NCBI RefSeq assembly: GCF_900107275.1
Contig: NZ_FNPI01000007.1
Span: forward strand, 124,001-188,000
DNA length: 64,000 nt
DNA from: Evansella caseinilytica
GTDB taxonomy: Bacteria > Bacillota > Bacilli > Bacillales > Salisediminibacteriaceae
Direction of reading: 5' to 3'
Shown here: positions 34,984 through 44,637 of the stretch, piece by piece
Position numbering within the stretch: position 1 is the first letter of the stretch
How the letters are laid out: every line of letters starts with the position of its first letter
Program-made: the position numbers and the translations under genes
Notes under the pieces: model-generated
What the model saw: only the letters and a program-made list of their open reading frames with translations
Database searches by the model: none
What the model was told of the DNA's origin: nothing

Positions 34984-35952
34984 TTATACCCACCACATGG
35001 AAGCCGGTTGTTCTCTGATCAATACAGATTGCAGGTTGCGAACTGCTGTAGCGAACCCTTCTTCAATCGACATAATCGGATCTTCATGCTCTATGCTGAC
35101 TACGTAATCATAGCCGAATGTCCGTAGAGCGCTCATGATATTTGTCCATTCTTCCATACTATGCCCCAAGCCCACCGAGCGGAAATTCCAGGCCCGCGTT
35201 TGGATATTCGCGTAGGACTGCATATCTGTCAGCCCGTACATATTCACATTATCCTGGTCAATGTACGTATCCTTCGCATGGAAGTGGTGAATGGCATTTT
35301 CCTTTCCAAGAATTTTAATCGCCCCTACCGGATCAATTCCCTGCCACCACAAATGACTCGGATCTAAATTTGCACCGACGGCTTCACAAGTCTGCTCTCT
35401 TAACTTCAACATCGTGTACGGAGTATGTACAAGAAAGCCGCCATGAAGCTCCAAGCCGATTTTTACATTGCGGTCCTGTGCATATTTTCCCCACTCTTGC
35501 CAATAAGGAACAAGTTTTTGTTCCCATTGCCACTTCAATATCTCACCGTATTCATTTGGCCAAGGAGCCACCGGCCAGTTGGGATACTTGGAATCCTCGT
35601 GGGATCCAGGTGTACCGGAAAAACCGTTGACAACCGGTACTTCAAGCAACTCCGCCAGCTGAATTGTTTTTACAAGTGATTCGTGACTTTCTTTGGCAAA
35701 CGCGTTGTCAGGGCTGAGCGGATTGCCGTGAACGCTTAAGGCGCTGATCGTCAAGCCTCTGGAATGCACGGCGTTCAGGTATTCCTTCCGTTCCTGTTCA
35801 CTTTCCAGCAGCTTATCAATTGGACAATGCTTGTTTCCAGGATAGCCTCCCGTGCCGATTTCCACGGCATCGACTCCTGCAGCTTTTACATGGTCAAGCA
35901 TTTCTTCGAAGCTTTTATCAGCAAAAAGCACTGTAAAAACACCTAATTTCAT
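34984..35952 (-). CDS. Sugar phosphate isomerase/epimerase (TIM barrel, AP-endonuclease-2 family)
   Basis: 322 residues, a xylose-isomerase-like TIM barrel of the IolE/YcjR kind that acts on sugars or keto-sugars. Metal-site residues can be seen in VEIGTGG near 35, LSVHGNPLSP near 75, GLELHGGF near 175, ANLDPSHLWWQGIDP near 203, HFHAKDT near 236 and SIEHEDP near 298. ATG 35952 has AAAGGAG 9 bases upstream; a TTG nine bases earlier abuts that site and is unlikely. It stands between helD and the ABC operon and may belong functionally to the carbohydrate cluster. Substrate unknown. Confidence 0.85.
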   Translation of the reverse strand: MKLGVFTVLFADKSFEEMLDHVKAAGVDAVEIGTGGYPGNKHCPIDKLLESEQERKEYLNAVHSRGLTISALSVHGNPLSPDNAFAKESHESLVKTIQLAELLEVPVVNGFSGTPGSHEDSKYPNWPVAPWPNEYGEILKWQWEQKLVPYWQEWGKYAQDRNVKIGLELHGGFLVHTPYTMLKLREQTCEAVGANLDPSHLWWQGIDPVGAIKILGKENAIHHFHAKDTYIDQDNVNMYGLTDMQSYANIQTRAWNFRSVGLGHSMEEWTNIMSALRTFGYDYVVSIEHEDPIMSIEEGFATAVRNLQSVLIREQPASMWWV

Positions 35953-36312
35953 AATCTGCAACTCCTTTTTGTAAGCGATAATATGGAAAACAACAATTTT
36001 CCAGATGTTCAGCCGGCTCCAGACAGCCGATGTTGAGTCGTTAAACTAAACTGCCGGCACGACAGACAGCGGATGAAAACCGGCGTTTGCCCCTTTTCAA
36101 GCGGATTACACCGGCCTCACCAGCAGATTTAAACCGCTTTCAAATCACAAAAGGCAACGTCCGCCATCTTACCCGATCCAATATCAATTATCCTGAAAGC
36201 TTTGCTGAACGTTACATCCATCATACAGTATATTGTAACATATACCGCCGAAAGTTCCGCAAGTAGTAAACAAAAAATACACAAAATTGTGCGGGACATG
36301 GTCCCGCACAAT
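35953..36312. other. Intergenic region with a family C palindrome
   Basis: No gene. A weak cre-like sequence (TGTAAGCGATAATA, two mismatches) lies at about 35967 next to the isomerase start. The last 35 bases are the palindrome at the end of the ABC operon. Confidence 0.4.
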
Positions 36313-36314
36313 TT
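36280..36314. repeat. Family C palindrome at the ABC operon stop codon
   Basis: CACAAAATTGTGCGGGACATGGTCCCGCACAATTT overlaps the TAA of the last operon gene by two bases. The stem followed by TTTTGTG on the minus strand could also act as a terminator. Confidence 0.75.
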
Positions 36315-37029
36315 ATTCCTCTTCCCCGAGGATGTCGAGATAAACGCCCGGTGCCGTTTCCACCTGCAGATGTTGAGGAATTTTCATATAAATGACTTCT
36401 TCTCCAAATCCATAGCTTGGAAAGTCCATGTCGTCGAAAAGCTCACGGCCGTCTCCCTCCTGAAATTGCGAGATCTCAAAGTCGGTCTGAAAAGCAACGA
36501 TTCTCATCCGATACTCTTCCGGCGGTAAGATTTTCAACACACCATCCGCCAACTCCATTTCATACGGCTGAATTTGCTCTGTGAAATCAAAGCCTTCCAC
36601 CACCCGTTTCGTGGTATAATGCGTCACTTCAATCACCCCATCATTTGTTTCCTTTCTTTCAGCAACAATTGTCGAAGGTATCCCCTCTGAATCTCTACTC
36701 ACCACCTGCAGCAGATTTTCCTCCACTTCAAGGCTCCACTGTGATTTTACATAAACTCCCTCTACATCGGCAATTCTACCTTCATACAATGCATCATAAA
36801 ACTCGTCCATTGCATTCAAATCAACTTCTGATTCGCTGTAAGTCAGCCTTTTCAAGTCGCTGTTGAAATTTTTTTCCGGAATTGCATAATGCACTGCAAC
36901 GGCAAGACAAAGGACGGCTGTGTAGCCAAGGAAAAAATAGCGGAACCCCTTCGATGTAATTTTTTTCGTCAGGAAGACAATCGCAAAAATAATAAGCGCA
37001 ACTATCGGCAGAAAAAATAAAGAAACCAT
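36313..37029 (-). CDS. Membrane protein of the GntR-ABC operon, unknown
   Basis: 238 residues. Two membrane segments at the N-terminus (about 2-20 and 30-48) and an extracellular domain of about 190 residues rich in acidic residues, ending GVYLDILGEEE. Its start overlaps the preceding permease stop (TAATG), so it belongs to the exporter operon and may be an accessory or sensor subunit. I recognise no domain. Confidence 0.75.
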   Translation of the reverse strand: MVSLFFLPIVALIIFAIVFLTKKITSKGFRYFFLGYTAVLCLAVAVHYAIPEKNFNSDLKRLTYSESEVDLNAMDEFYDALYEGRIADVEGVYVKSQWSLEVEENLLQVVSRDSEGIPSTIVAERKETNDGVIEVTHYTTKRVVEGFDFTEQIQPYEMELADGVLKILPPEEYRMRIVAFQTDFEISQFQEGDGRELFDDMDFPSYGFGEEVIYMKIPQHLQVETAPGVYLDILGEEE

Positions 37030-37769
37030 TACCTTCTGACCTCCAATCGATTCGACAAAACCAGCGCTCCGGCGAAGAAAATAAGAACGGCGCTTATAAC
37101 CTTCAACGTAAACATTAGCAACGAGCCTTCAGAAGTAAAATATTCAACCCATCTGATAGTCCCGAATTTTGTTAACTCATAGCTCACCAGACCAAAAAGC
37201 ACCGCCGGTACGAGAACGATCAGCACCTTATGCATTTGAACAACCGCTCCGATCAGATAGCCGGCGGCACACACTAGCGCAAGATACAAAAAGGCGGCAT
37301 AGATACCTGTCAACAATTCCGGCGGAGACAGAAGATAATTTTTTCCATAAATCATTCCTATATCCGTAGTAAAATAGACGATGACCCGCAGCAATACCCC
37401 CGCCATTAAGGAAGTAACGCTCCCAACAAAGCTTAACGTCGCGATAAGAGCAATATTCGACAAATTACTGCTTATCCTGGTGGAGACAAAGCTAAAGTCG
37501 TTGTTCCGGTAATTCTCCGAAGTGAGCTTCGCAGCAACGATGAATGCCCAGATCAGTGTAAAACCAAACAACATATCTCCGGAATAAAAACTCACCGTAA
37601 GCGATACAAGGTCCACGGATATACTTGTATGCATACCACCGCCATACGAAAATACCAAGGCAACGAACTGCGCGATAAACAAGCTGATAAAAAAGCCTTT
37701 ATACGCTGTCAATTTATAAAAAAACTGCTTTTTGGCAGCTTTCCATTCATTCACTTCGATGAAAGACAT
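37029..37769 (-). CDS. ABC-2-type permease
   Basis: 246 residues with about six predicted helices, the first at 27-45, typical of ABC-2/YtrC-type exporters. AAAGGGGGG lies 7 bases before the ATG, and the gene overlaps the ATPase gene by 23 bases, which couples their translation. It would form the membrane part of the transporter with the ATPase encoded upstream. Substrate unknown; in B. subtilis related Ytr systems respond to cell-wall antibiotics. Confidence 0.8.
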   Translation of the reverse strand: MSFIEVNEWKAAKKQFFYKLTAYKGFFISLFIAQFVALVFSYGGGMHTSISVDLVSLTVSFYSGDMLFGFTLIWAFIVAAKLTSENYRNNDFSFVSTRISSNLSNIALIATLSFVGSVTSLMAGVLLRVIVYFTTDIGMIYGKNYLLSPPELLTGIYAAFLYLALVCAAGYLIGAVVQMHKVLIVLVPAVLFGLVSYELTKFGTIRWVEYFTSEGSLLMFTLKVISAVLIFFAGALVLSNRLEVRR

Positions 37770-38649
37770 CGTCGATCCCCCCTTTGTTTCCGGCGGTCAA
37801 ATAGACACAAACATCATCCGTCGCAACCGGCGTCATTTCCACTCCGCTCATGCCTATCCGCTTTTGCAGCGATTCGCTGAAGTTGTTTCGGACGACAATA
37901 TACTTGACGTTGCCCATTTGTTTTTGGTGAAGAATGTCAACGTCATTGATGAACTCCGCGAAGGCTTCTTCCCTTCCGCTCAAACCGACGGCATAATGCT
38001 TTAACTCCGCGATCGGCAGCTGGAGCTCCTTACTTCCCCCGCGAAGCAAAAGGACGTCTTCCAAAAGATCTTCAATCTCGTTCAGCAAGTGACTGGACAA
38101 AATAATTGTCCGTGGCTGCTCGATATAATCCTTCAACAGCGCCCGGTAAAAATCTTTCCTTACCGCGGCATCCATTCCTGTTGTCGGCTCATCGTAAATA
38201 GTCAACGGACAGCGGGAAGCCAGGCCAATGATCATATTGAACGTACTTGCCATTCCTTTGGATAAATATTGATGCTTCTCTTTTGGCTCCAGTTGAAAAT
38301 AGTTCAACAAACCGTCAGCGATCCGTTTATTCCAGTGTGGATAAAAGGCGGCGGCGGAAGACAAAATTTCCGACAGCGCCAATGCCGGTGGAAAACTCAT
38401 TCGATCATCGACAAAGATCAATTTTTCCGCCACCTGGATATTGTTAAACGGATTTTTCGAAAACACAGTGATCTTTCCTGCTGATTTCCGGTAATATCCG
38501 GCAATGATTTTCAGCAGCGTCGTTTTTCCCGCTCCGTTCCTGCCGATGAGACCGGTGATTTTATTTTCGGCAATCGTGAAGCTCAGGTCATTGACAGCCT
38601 TCCTGCTGCCATACACCTTTGTAAGCCCGCTGCATTCAATGACATTCAT
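37747..38649 (-). CDS. ABC transporter ATP-binding protein (YtrB-like)
   Basis: 300 residues. Walker A GRNGAGKTTLLKI (36-48), a signature-like YLSKGMAS near 130, Walker B LTIYDEPTTGMDA near 153, the H-loop in LSSHLLNEIEDL near 190, and a C-terminal extension of about 80 residues. The signature lacks the canonical LSGGQ, as often in the YtrB group. Start overlaps the stop of the GntR gene by four bases. Confidence 0.88.
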   Translation of the reverse strand: MNVIECSGLTKVYGSRKAVNDLSFTIAENKITGLIGRNGAGKTTLLKIIAGYYRKSAGKITVFSKNPFNNIQVAEKLIFVDDRMSFPPALALSEILSSAAAFYPHWNKRIADGLLNYFQLEPKEKHQYLSKGMASTFNMIIGLASRCPLTIYDEPTTGMDAAVRKDFYRALLKDYIEQPRTIILSSHLLNEIEDLLEDVLLLRGGSKELQLPIAELKHYAVGLSGREEAFAEFINDVDILHQKQMGNVKYIVVRNNFSESLQKRIGMSGVEMTPVATDDVCVYLTAGNKGGIDDVFHRSE

Positions 38650-39032
38650 TGCGATTCCTCCCGCTTCTGTTTTTGAATCGTTTTGATCATTTCGAGCAAT
38701 TCTCCTTCTGAAACATCTAACCGCTCTGCTTCAGCTACAAGCTCCATAACCATTGTTTTCAACACTTGACTTTTCCGTTTTTCTAAAATTCGTTCCTTGG
38801 CGTCTGAAACAACAAACATGCCTAACCCTCGTTTCTTATATAAAATATCTTCATCCGCGAGAAGGTTGAGTCCCTTTCCCGCTGTCGCCGGGTTGATGGT
38901 AAACATTTCCGCAAGCTGATACTGCGAATACATTTTTTCGTCGCTTTGAATATTCCCCGCTAATATTTCCGCCTCCAGCCATTCAGCGATCTGTACATAA
39001 ATCGGCTTCATGCCATCCGGATTTAGCTTCAC
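38646..39032 (-). CDS. GntR-family repressor, YtrA subfamily
   Basis: 128 residues, matching YtrA-type regulators. A winged helix (KPIYVQIAEWLEAEILAGNI, then YQLAEMFTINPATAGKGLN, LYKKRGLGMFV) is followed by a short dimerisation helix region. GGAGG lies 7 bases before GTG 39032; the 22 residues ahead of it in the longer frame are not protein-like for this family. First gene of the exporter operon, presumably autorepressing it until a cell-envelope signal arrives. Confidence 0.88.
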   Translation of the reverse strand: MKLNPDGMKPIYVQIAEWLEAEILAGNIQSDEKMYSQYQLAEMFTINPATAGKGLNLLADEDILYKKRGLGMFVVSDAKERILEKRKSQVLKTMVMELVAEAERLDVSEGELLEMIKTIQKQKREESQ

Positions 39033-39118
39033 CTTTACACCTCCTGCGTACGAGGGATGAAGCAGCATAATCTGGTATCGCCACACCCTTGGTACCATAG
39101 TGCATTACTGATATAATG

Positions 39119-39130
39119 TAGTATATACTA
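39119..39130. promoter_or_regulatory. Palindromic operator candidate of the GntR regulator
   Basis: TAGTATATACTA, a perfect 12-bp dyad upstream of the YtrA-like gene; GntR-type repressors bind such sites in their own promoter. Confidence 0.45.
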
Positions 39131-39362
39131 TAGCTCGTTATTTTTCCAGAAAAAAATCATTTTATTAAAATGTTTGTTCAAAAAGGAGGACATTACAGCT
39201 GCAGGAAGGCCGAGTCACGGCGGCAGGAGCAACTCGCAGTGAAAGGCACTAGGAAACGTACGTGAGCAATGGAGGTGCAGCGCTAACAATGAGCTTCATC
39301 CGCGCTTGTTTTCTGTACTTTTTGCATTCCTTCATAGATAAGGGGGAGGGGGAAAAAAGAAG

Positions 39363-39527
39363 GTGAATAATTTGGTATCCAGGATTGGCGGATTAAGTGG
39401 TAAACCGTTGTTTGCTGTCGATGCTTTCATAGAGGATAAATCATTAGGGGATGAGCGTACAGCAATTGATGCTGTCAGCCTGTCTTTACGAAGAATCTAT
39501 GGCGATGCGTTCCTGAAGATGCGATGA
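39363..39527 (+). CDS. Possible 54-aa protein, unknown
   Basis: GTG start after a purine-rich GGGGGAGGGGG stretch; the product begins MNNLVSRIGGLSGKPLFAV and has normal amino-acid use, ending in GDAFLKMR. It may be a real small gene or the 5' remnant of a larger one. No family recognised. Confidence 0.35.
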   Translation: MNNLVSRIGGLSGKPLFAVDAFIEDKSLGDERTAIDAVSLSLRRIYGDAFLKMR

Positions 39528-39599
39528 AAAAGAATTGTTATTTCGTGAAAATCAGTTTCACCATATTCGGATGGAAAAAGACTGGATTGCTTCTTAAAA

Positions 39600-39637
39600 G
39601 TTCACAAAATTGTGCGGGACATGGTCCCGCACAATTT
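39600..39637. repeat. Family C palindrome at the yhbH stop codon
   Basis: GTTCACAAAATTGTGCGGGACATGGTCCCGCACAATTT begins within a base of the yhbH TGA. Confidence 0.75.
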
Positions 39638-40803
39638 CAGTGTATCAAGGGGGCTGCTTCTTTCCGGAAAAACCATTTCAACGCCCGGTATACATCTGCT
39701 TTTTCCCGCAGGATATAATGCCGGAAGCGTTGATCCTGAATGTTTTTGTACGCGCTCATCAAGGTTGAAGGGCGGTTATACTGATTGACTTCACCATAGC
39801 CAAACAGGCTCGACTGCTCCATTAATTCTTTCACCAGTGTGATACAGCGGGGATTGTCGGAAGTTAAATTATCACCATCGGAAAAATGAAACGGATAAAT
39901 ATTGTAGCGGGTCGGCGAATATTTCGCTTCGATCATTTCCAGCGCCTTGCGATACGCCGAGGAGCATATCGTACCACCGCTCTCCCCCTTTTTAAAAAAA
40001 TCATCCTCAGATACGACCTTTGCTTCCGTATGATGAGCAATGAATTCAATGTCAACCGTTTCATATTTTGTCCTTAAAAACCGCGTCATCCAGAAGAAAA
40101 AGCTGCGTGTCATAAACTTTTCCCAGCGCCCCATACTTCCGGAAGTGTCCATCATCGCAATGACAACTGCCATCGATTCCGGCTTCACCTTTTCTTCCCA
40201 CGTTTTAAATCGTAGATCATCGTTGTAAATCGGCTTGATGCCTGCCCGGCCTTCCATTGCATTGCGCTTTAAAGCCTGCAAAATCGTTCTTCTTTTATCA
40301 ATATTCCCCATTAATCCTTTCTTTCTGATATCGTTAAACTCAATATTCTCAACGACGATGTTGTCCTGTTCCTTTTGTTGAAGATTCGGGAGCTCCAACT
40401 CTTGAAATAAAATCGTCTCTAATTCAGCAATCGACACTTCTGCTTCATAATAATCCTCACCAGGCTGGTCTCCAGCGCCTGTTCCTTTACCAGCACCATC
40501 CTGCGGCGTCCCGTCCTGCGCAACCACATCGCCTATTTCACTATCACCGCTCCCCTGACCGACATGTTTATTTTTATCATAGTTATAACGGATTTTGTAT
40601 TCATCCAACGAACGGATTGGAATTCTGATAATATTGCGGCCATTGGACATGATGATGTTTTCTTCGCTGACGAGATCGGGAAGGTTTTTATTGATCGCTT
40701 CCTGAACCTTTTCTTGATGACGCTGCTGATCTTGGTATCCTTTGCGGTGGAGGGACCAGTTCTCCTGAGAGACAACAAAATTTTTACCAGTACTGCCTTT
40801 CAT
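39637..40803 (-). CDS. yhbH: Sporulation protein YhbH (DUF444)
   Basis: 388 residues, the length of B. subtilis YhbH, which is made in the mother cell and functionally linked with the kinase PrkA. N-terminal part [19 protein letters not shown]; a glycine-rich linker near 95-120; a von Willebrand A-like domain with [20 protein letters not shown] near 216, carrying the MIDAS-type DxSxS. AGGAGGG is six bases before the ATG. Two kilobases from prkA but separated from it by a signal peptidase gene. Confidence 0.92.
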   Translation of the reverse strand: MKGSTGKNFVVSQENWSLHRKGYQDQQRHQEKVQEAINKNLPDLVSEENIIMSNGRNIIRIPIRSLDEYKIRYNYDKNKHVGQGSGDSEIGDVVAQDGTPQDGAGKGTGAGDQPGEDYYEAEVSIAELETILFQELELPNLQQKEQDNIVVENIEFNDIRKKGLMGNIDKRRTILQALKRNAMEGRAGIKPIYNDDLRFKTWEEKVKPESMAVVIAMMDTSGSMGRWEKFMTRSFFFWMTRFLRTKYETVDIEFIAHHTEAKVVSEDDFFKKGESGGTICSSAYRKALEMIEAKYSPTRYNIYPFHFSDGDNLTSDNPRCITLVKELMEQSSLFGYGEVNQYNRPSTLMSAYKNIQDQRFRHYILREKADVYRALKWFFRKEAAPLIH

Positions 40804-41044
40804 TTTTTTCCCTCCTATTCATTTGGACATGCACATATTTTCTGACATGGAATACACTGACCCTGACGACAGCTTCAAGATGCGTCATCCGCTTGTATGC
40901 CGGCTAAACTGCTACAGCATGATACGGATATAAAAAAAAGAGAGCTTACTCTATCCTATGCAGAAGTTGCTTGCAGTTGACAAAAAAATCTGATAATAAT
41001 ACAAGCCTCTTAAAAAAAATTTCGTTTTCGTCAGTACAACCGCT

Positions 41045-41623
41045 TCAAAATATACGAAATTTGGACAGCGGCCAATAGGCGATATTGGCTTTCCCGACGA
41101 TCGCGTCCATACCAACAAAACCGATATGCCGACTGTCAAGACTGTTCTGCCGATTGTCTCCCAGGACAAATACACAGTCTTCCGGAACCGTGCTTTCGCC
41201 CGTTACCGCTTCAAGGCGGAAGTCCTCGGTAAACAGACCGGCGCTGTAAGTTTCCCGATAAAAGTCGAGAAAGTTTTCTTCAAGCGGCTCACCGTTCACA
41301 AACAAAACATCGTTTTCATAGGAGATATGATCTCCTGGTAAACCAATAATGCGTTTAATATAGTCCGTACTTTCCGTCGCATGAAAAATAATCAGGTCAA
41401 ACCGCTCCGGCTGATGCAGCTCATAGCCGATTTTATTCACGATAATCCGCTCGCCATCCTGAATTGTCGGCATCATCGATTGGCCGTATACGATGTAATT
41501 AGTAAACAAAAACGCACGTATAAGCGCCACTGACAAAATCACAATGCCAATCGCTTTAATCCAATTCCACAGCTCTCTTTTCCACCGTTTTTTTTCCTGA
41601 AAAACCTGCTCCCCTATTTCCAT
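41045..41623 (-). CDS. Type I signal peptidase
   Basis: About 192 residues. A single N-terminal membrane anchor (about 20-40) is followed by the catalytic serine in YGQSMMPTIQDGERI near 45-59, the catalytic lysine in DYIKRIIGLPGDHI near 85, and the GDNRQNSLDSRHIGFV box near 150. It removes signal peptides on the outer face of the membrane. ATG 41623 lies 6 bases after GGAGGAG. Its position between yhbH and prkA suggests a link to spore-stage secretion, but no sporulation promoter was confirmed. Confidence 0.92.
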   Translation of the reverse strand: MEIGEQVFQEKKRWKRELWNWIKAIGIVILSVALIRAFLFTNYIVYGQSMMPTIQDGERIIVNKIGYELHQPERFDLIIFHATESTDYIKRIIGLPGDHISYENDVLFVNGEPLEENFLDFYRETYSAGLFTEDFRLEAVTGESTVPEDCVFVLGDNRQNSLDSRHIGFVGMDAIVGKANIAYWPLSKFRIF

Positions 41624-42265
41624 GCTCTTCTCCTCCATCTTCTTATCCTATGTTATCGCCATTCATTGGTTAATATAAACGGTTATCAGTAAATAATCAT
41701 CTTTGTTATAGAAATGTAATTTATCAACCCGGCATCCGCAGCTTTCGTGAAAAATATGATGCCGCCGCCGCACACAAAAATTACCACGAGGAGTAGGAAA
41801 GGAAGGCAGGCAATACATCCGGCAACTTTGCAAAAATGCCGCCTGTTTTTATTACCTTCGCTAAATGAACTATGGACGTGTTGACGTGTTCTCATTCATA
41901 TTAGCTGTGTCTTTATAGTGTGCTCCCTTGACCGGAGCAGCATAAAGCGCGTGTTCCACAAGGAGGACACATAACTTTTAACAGACAAACCTGGCGTCAG
42001 AACACGCCAGGCTGATAAAGCAGGTGGGAAAATAGCACCTCCGAGGCAACAAGGTGATACCGCCAGACGTCCCAGCGTGTCATTGTCGCCGACGCGGCGC
42101 GCACTTGGGTTGCAAAAAATAGAAACAAGCACGAAACCATTGCGGCTACGTCTTCTTGAAAAATGACAGGACGGTCTCCCGCCATCCGAGCACTTCTTAA
42201 GAACAAGCTGTTATTGATTCCCGCTCCAACGGCAAAGCCGCAGCTCATGCAAACAAATCGACATT
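41624..42265. other. Long gap with a hairpin and weak ORFs
   Basis: Frames of 69-83 codons lack ribosome sites. One (41686-41895, minus) contains a hydrophobic stretch CIACLPFLLLVVIFVCGGG and may encode a small membrane protein. CCTGGCGT-N6-ACGCCAGG at 41990-42011 is a stable hairpin, possibly a terminator after prkA. A repeat end of the type GTGTTCCACAAGGAGGACA is near 41950. Confidence 0.35.
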
Positions 42266-44161
42266 TTACCTGTTTAGCAGGCTGCCGACATAGCGTAACA
42301 GATCATTGGCCGAAACGGAATTATAGCCATGTTCATCCACCAGCCGGGCGATCACCTCATTGATTTTTTTCAGCTGACTTTCATCCGGAGTTTTTGTGGA
42401 AGTTGTAATTTTGACAACGTCCTTTAAGTCGGCGAACAGTTTTTTCTGGATCGCTTCCCGCAAGCGTTCATGGGAATTATAATCAAATTTTTTCCCTTTC
42501 CGGGCGTAAGCGGAAATGCGGATCAGGATTTCCTCCCGGAACGCTTTCTTGGCGTTCTCGGATATGCCGATTTGCTCTTCAATGGAGCGCATCAGCTTTT
42601 CATCCGGGTTCATTTCCTCCCCAGTCAGCGGATCGCGCAATTTATTTTTATTGCAATATGCCTCAACATTATCTAAATAGTTATCCATTAACGTTTTTGC
42701 CGACTCTTCATAAGAGTAGACAAACGCCTTTTGCACCTCTTTCTTCGCAATTTCATCATACTCTTTGCGCGCAATCGAAATGAAGTTCAAATACCGTTCA
42801 CGATCCTCTTTGGAGATGGAAGCGTGCTGATCCAAACCGTCCTTTATCGAGCGTAAAACATCCAAAGCATTAATCGCCGTTAGTTCCTTGCGGATAATTG
42901 CCGATGATATCCGGTTGATGACATAGCGGGGATCAATCCCGCCCATCCCTTCATCCGGAAACTCCTTCTTCAGTTCCTCCACATCCTGAAGATTGAAGCC
43001 TTCCACACTTTGCCCGTCGTACAGCTTCAGTTTTTTTAAGATATCGACGCCGTTTTTTTTCGATTCCTTCAGCCGGGTCAGCACGGTAAATGTAGCGGCG
43101 ATTTTCAAGGCGTGCGGGGCGATGTGAACATCGGCTATATCGCTTTCCTTTATCATTTTTTGATAAATGCGCTCTTCCTTCGTCACCTTCAAGTTATACG
43201 GGATCGGCATAACGATGATTCGCGAATGCAGAGCTTCATTTTTTTTGTTGGCAATAAACGATTTATATTCCGCCTCATTAGTGTGCGCGATAATCATTTC
43301 ATCGGCACTGATTAACGCAAATCTCCCCGCCTTAAAATTCCCTTCCTGGGAGAGAGAGAGAAGATGCCAGAGAAACTTCTCATCGCATTTCAACATTTCC
43401 TGAAATTCCATTAGCCCGCGGTTTGCCTTATTCAACTCACCATCAAACCGATAAGCGCGAGGATCGGACTCCGATCCGTATTCCGCAATCGTTGAAAAAT
43501 CGATGCTTCCGGTCAGGTCGGCAATATCCTGCGATTTTGGATCGGACGGGCTGAATGTGCCGACACCGACACGGCGGTCCTCGGAAAAAAAGATTCTTTC
43601 CACGAGAACATCTTCAATCCTTCCATCATAATCCTGCTCCAGGCGCATCATATTCAACGGGGATAGATTTCCTTCAATACGAATGCCAAACTCTTCAAAA
43701 AAGTCTTCCCTCATGCTATGGGGGATAAGGTGAAGCGGATCTTCATGCATCGGGCAGCCTTTAATGGCGTACACCGCTCCCCTGTCCGTCCGTGAATATG
43801 CCTCCAGCCCGCGCTTCAGCATCGTGACAATGGTTGATTTACCGCCGCTGACAGGGCCCATCAAAAGCAAAATCCGTTTTTTCACATCGAGGCGCCGAGC
43901 CGCAGAATGAAAATATTCTTCAACGAGGCGCTCGATGGCATCCTCTAAACCGAAAATTTGATTTTCAAAGAATTTGTACCGTTTTCGTCCGTCTTTTTCC
44001 TCCACTCCCGCATCTTTAATCATGTTATAAATTCGGGAGTGAGCTGTTTGAGCCACTTCCGGTCGCTCACGTAAAATCTCTAAATACTCGGCGAATGTCC
44101 CTTCCCATTTCAGTCGTCCTTCTTCTTCGCGGTGTTGTTGAATTTTATTTAAAATCTCCAA
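42266..44161 (-). CDS. prkA: Serine protein kinase PrkA
   Basis: 631 residues, as in B. subtilis. The AAA-type ATPase part carries Walker A MGPVSGGKSTIVTMLKRG near 105, and the C-terminal half resembles a kinase fold. PrkA is produced in the mother cell and influences sigma-K-dependent gene expression. The longest frame reaches 44344, but the family N-terminus (EILNKIQQHREEEGRLKWEG) begins at TTG 44161, seven bases after AGGAGGG, so I use that start. Confidence 0.95.
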   Translation of the reverse strand: MEILNKIQQHREEEGRLKWEGTFAEYLEILRERPEVAQTAHSRIYNMIKDAGVEEKDGRKRYKFFENQIFGLEDAIERLVEEYFHSAARRLDVKKRILLLMGPVSGGKSTIVTMLKRGLEAYSRTDRGAVYAIKGCPMHEDPLHLIPHSMREDFFEEFGIRIEGNLSPLNMMRLEQDYDGRIEDVLVERIFFSEDRRVGVGTFSPSDPKSQDIADLTGSIDFSTIAEYGSESDPRAYRFDGELNKANRGLMEFQEMLKCDEKFLWHLLSLSQEGNFKAGRFALISADEMIIAHTNEAEYKSFIANKKNEALHSRIIVMPIPYNLKVTKEERIYQKMIKESDIADVHIAPHALKIAATFTVLTRLKESKKNGVDILKKLKLYDGQSVEGFNLQDVEELKKEFPDEGMGGIDPRYVINRISSAIIRKELTAINALDVLRSIKDGLDQHASISKEDRERYLNFISIARKEYDEIAKKEVQKAFVYSYEESAKTLMDNYLDNVEAYCNKNKLRDPLTGEEMNPDEKLMRSIEEQIGISENAKKAFREEILIRISAYARKGKKFDYNSHERLREAIQKKLFADLKDVVKITTSTKTPDESQLKKINEVIARLVDEHGYNSVSANDLLRYVGSLLNR

Positions 44162-44637
44162 AAAGTTCCCTCCTCTCAACACCTGAACCATTCCTATCAG
44201 ACATCCATGGTTCATCTTATGCATCCCCCTAAATATTGATTCATTGTCAATGACTCCTGCCGCGGGCAAAAAAATCCGCGCTCCCTTTCCGAATCCGTTG
44301 AAAAGCCGGTGCTGCCGAAAAAAATAATTTTTCCTAGATTCCAATGCTAAAAAATGGGACCACCAAAGGGATTTCTATTACCGCTGAATTTCTGTAAAAT
44401 GAATAAGAAAGCTGTCCAGAAAAAGTTGTTTCCCAAAGTTGTTTGACGGCAGTCCGCAGCCAGACAGCTTTAATTTTTCCATTCCTGCACCTTCCGTCCG
44501 TCTGTGCAATACGGAGACGCTTTCAGCTTGTTTCAAGCAAGGAAACCAGGGGAAACATTTTGAGTTTGCAAAGATACCGTACAAAGGTGCACAGGTAACT
44601 TAATCGCCGATAACTTCAAGAGAGAGATGGGACTTAC
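44162..44637. other. Upstream region of prkA and the PBP gene
   Basis: No gene is supported. AAAGCTGTC (about 44408) and GACAGCTTT (about 44464) can pair around about 50 bases and may form a leader or terminator structure. Confidence 0.35.

Larger units (their letters stand above)
39033..39599. other. Promoter region of the GntR operon and a repeat-bearing gap
   Basis: TAGTATATACTA (39119-39130) is a perfect palindrome about 90 bases before the GntR start, a candidate operator. A repeat end TGTTTGTTCAAAAAGGAGGACA lies at about 39172-39194. A 54-codon frame at 39363-39527 is listed separately. Confidence 0.5.

Noticed and set aside
36129-36311. 60-codon minus-strand frame starting in a palindrome
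   Set aside because: Its first residues (CGTMSRTIL) are only the translated repeat; no ribosome site.
40976-41000. TTGACA followed by TAATAC
   Set aside because: Spacing of 14 bases is too short for a sigma-A promoter, and no gene follows.
41896-42248. Overlapping 78- and 83-codon minus-strand frames
   Set aside because: No ribosome sites and no protein-like conservation signs; the region looks non-coding with a hairpin.
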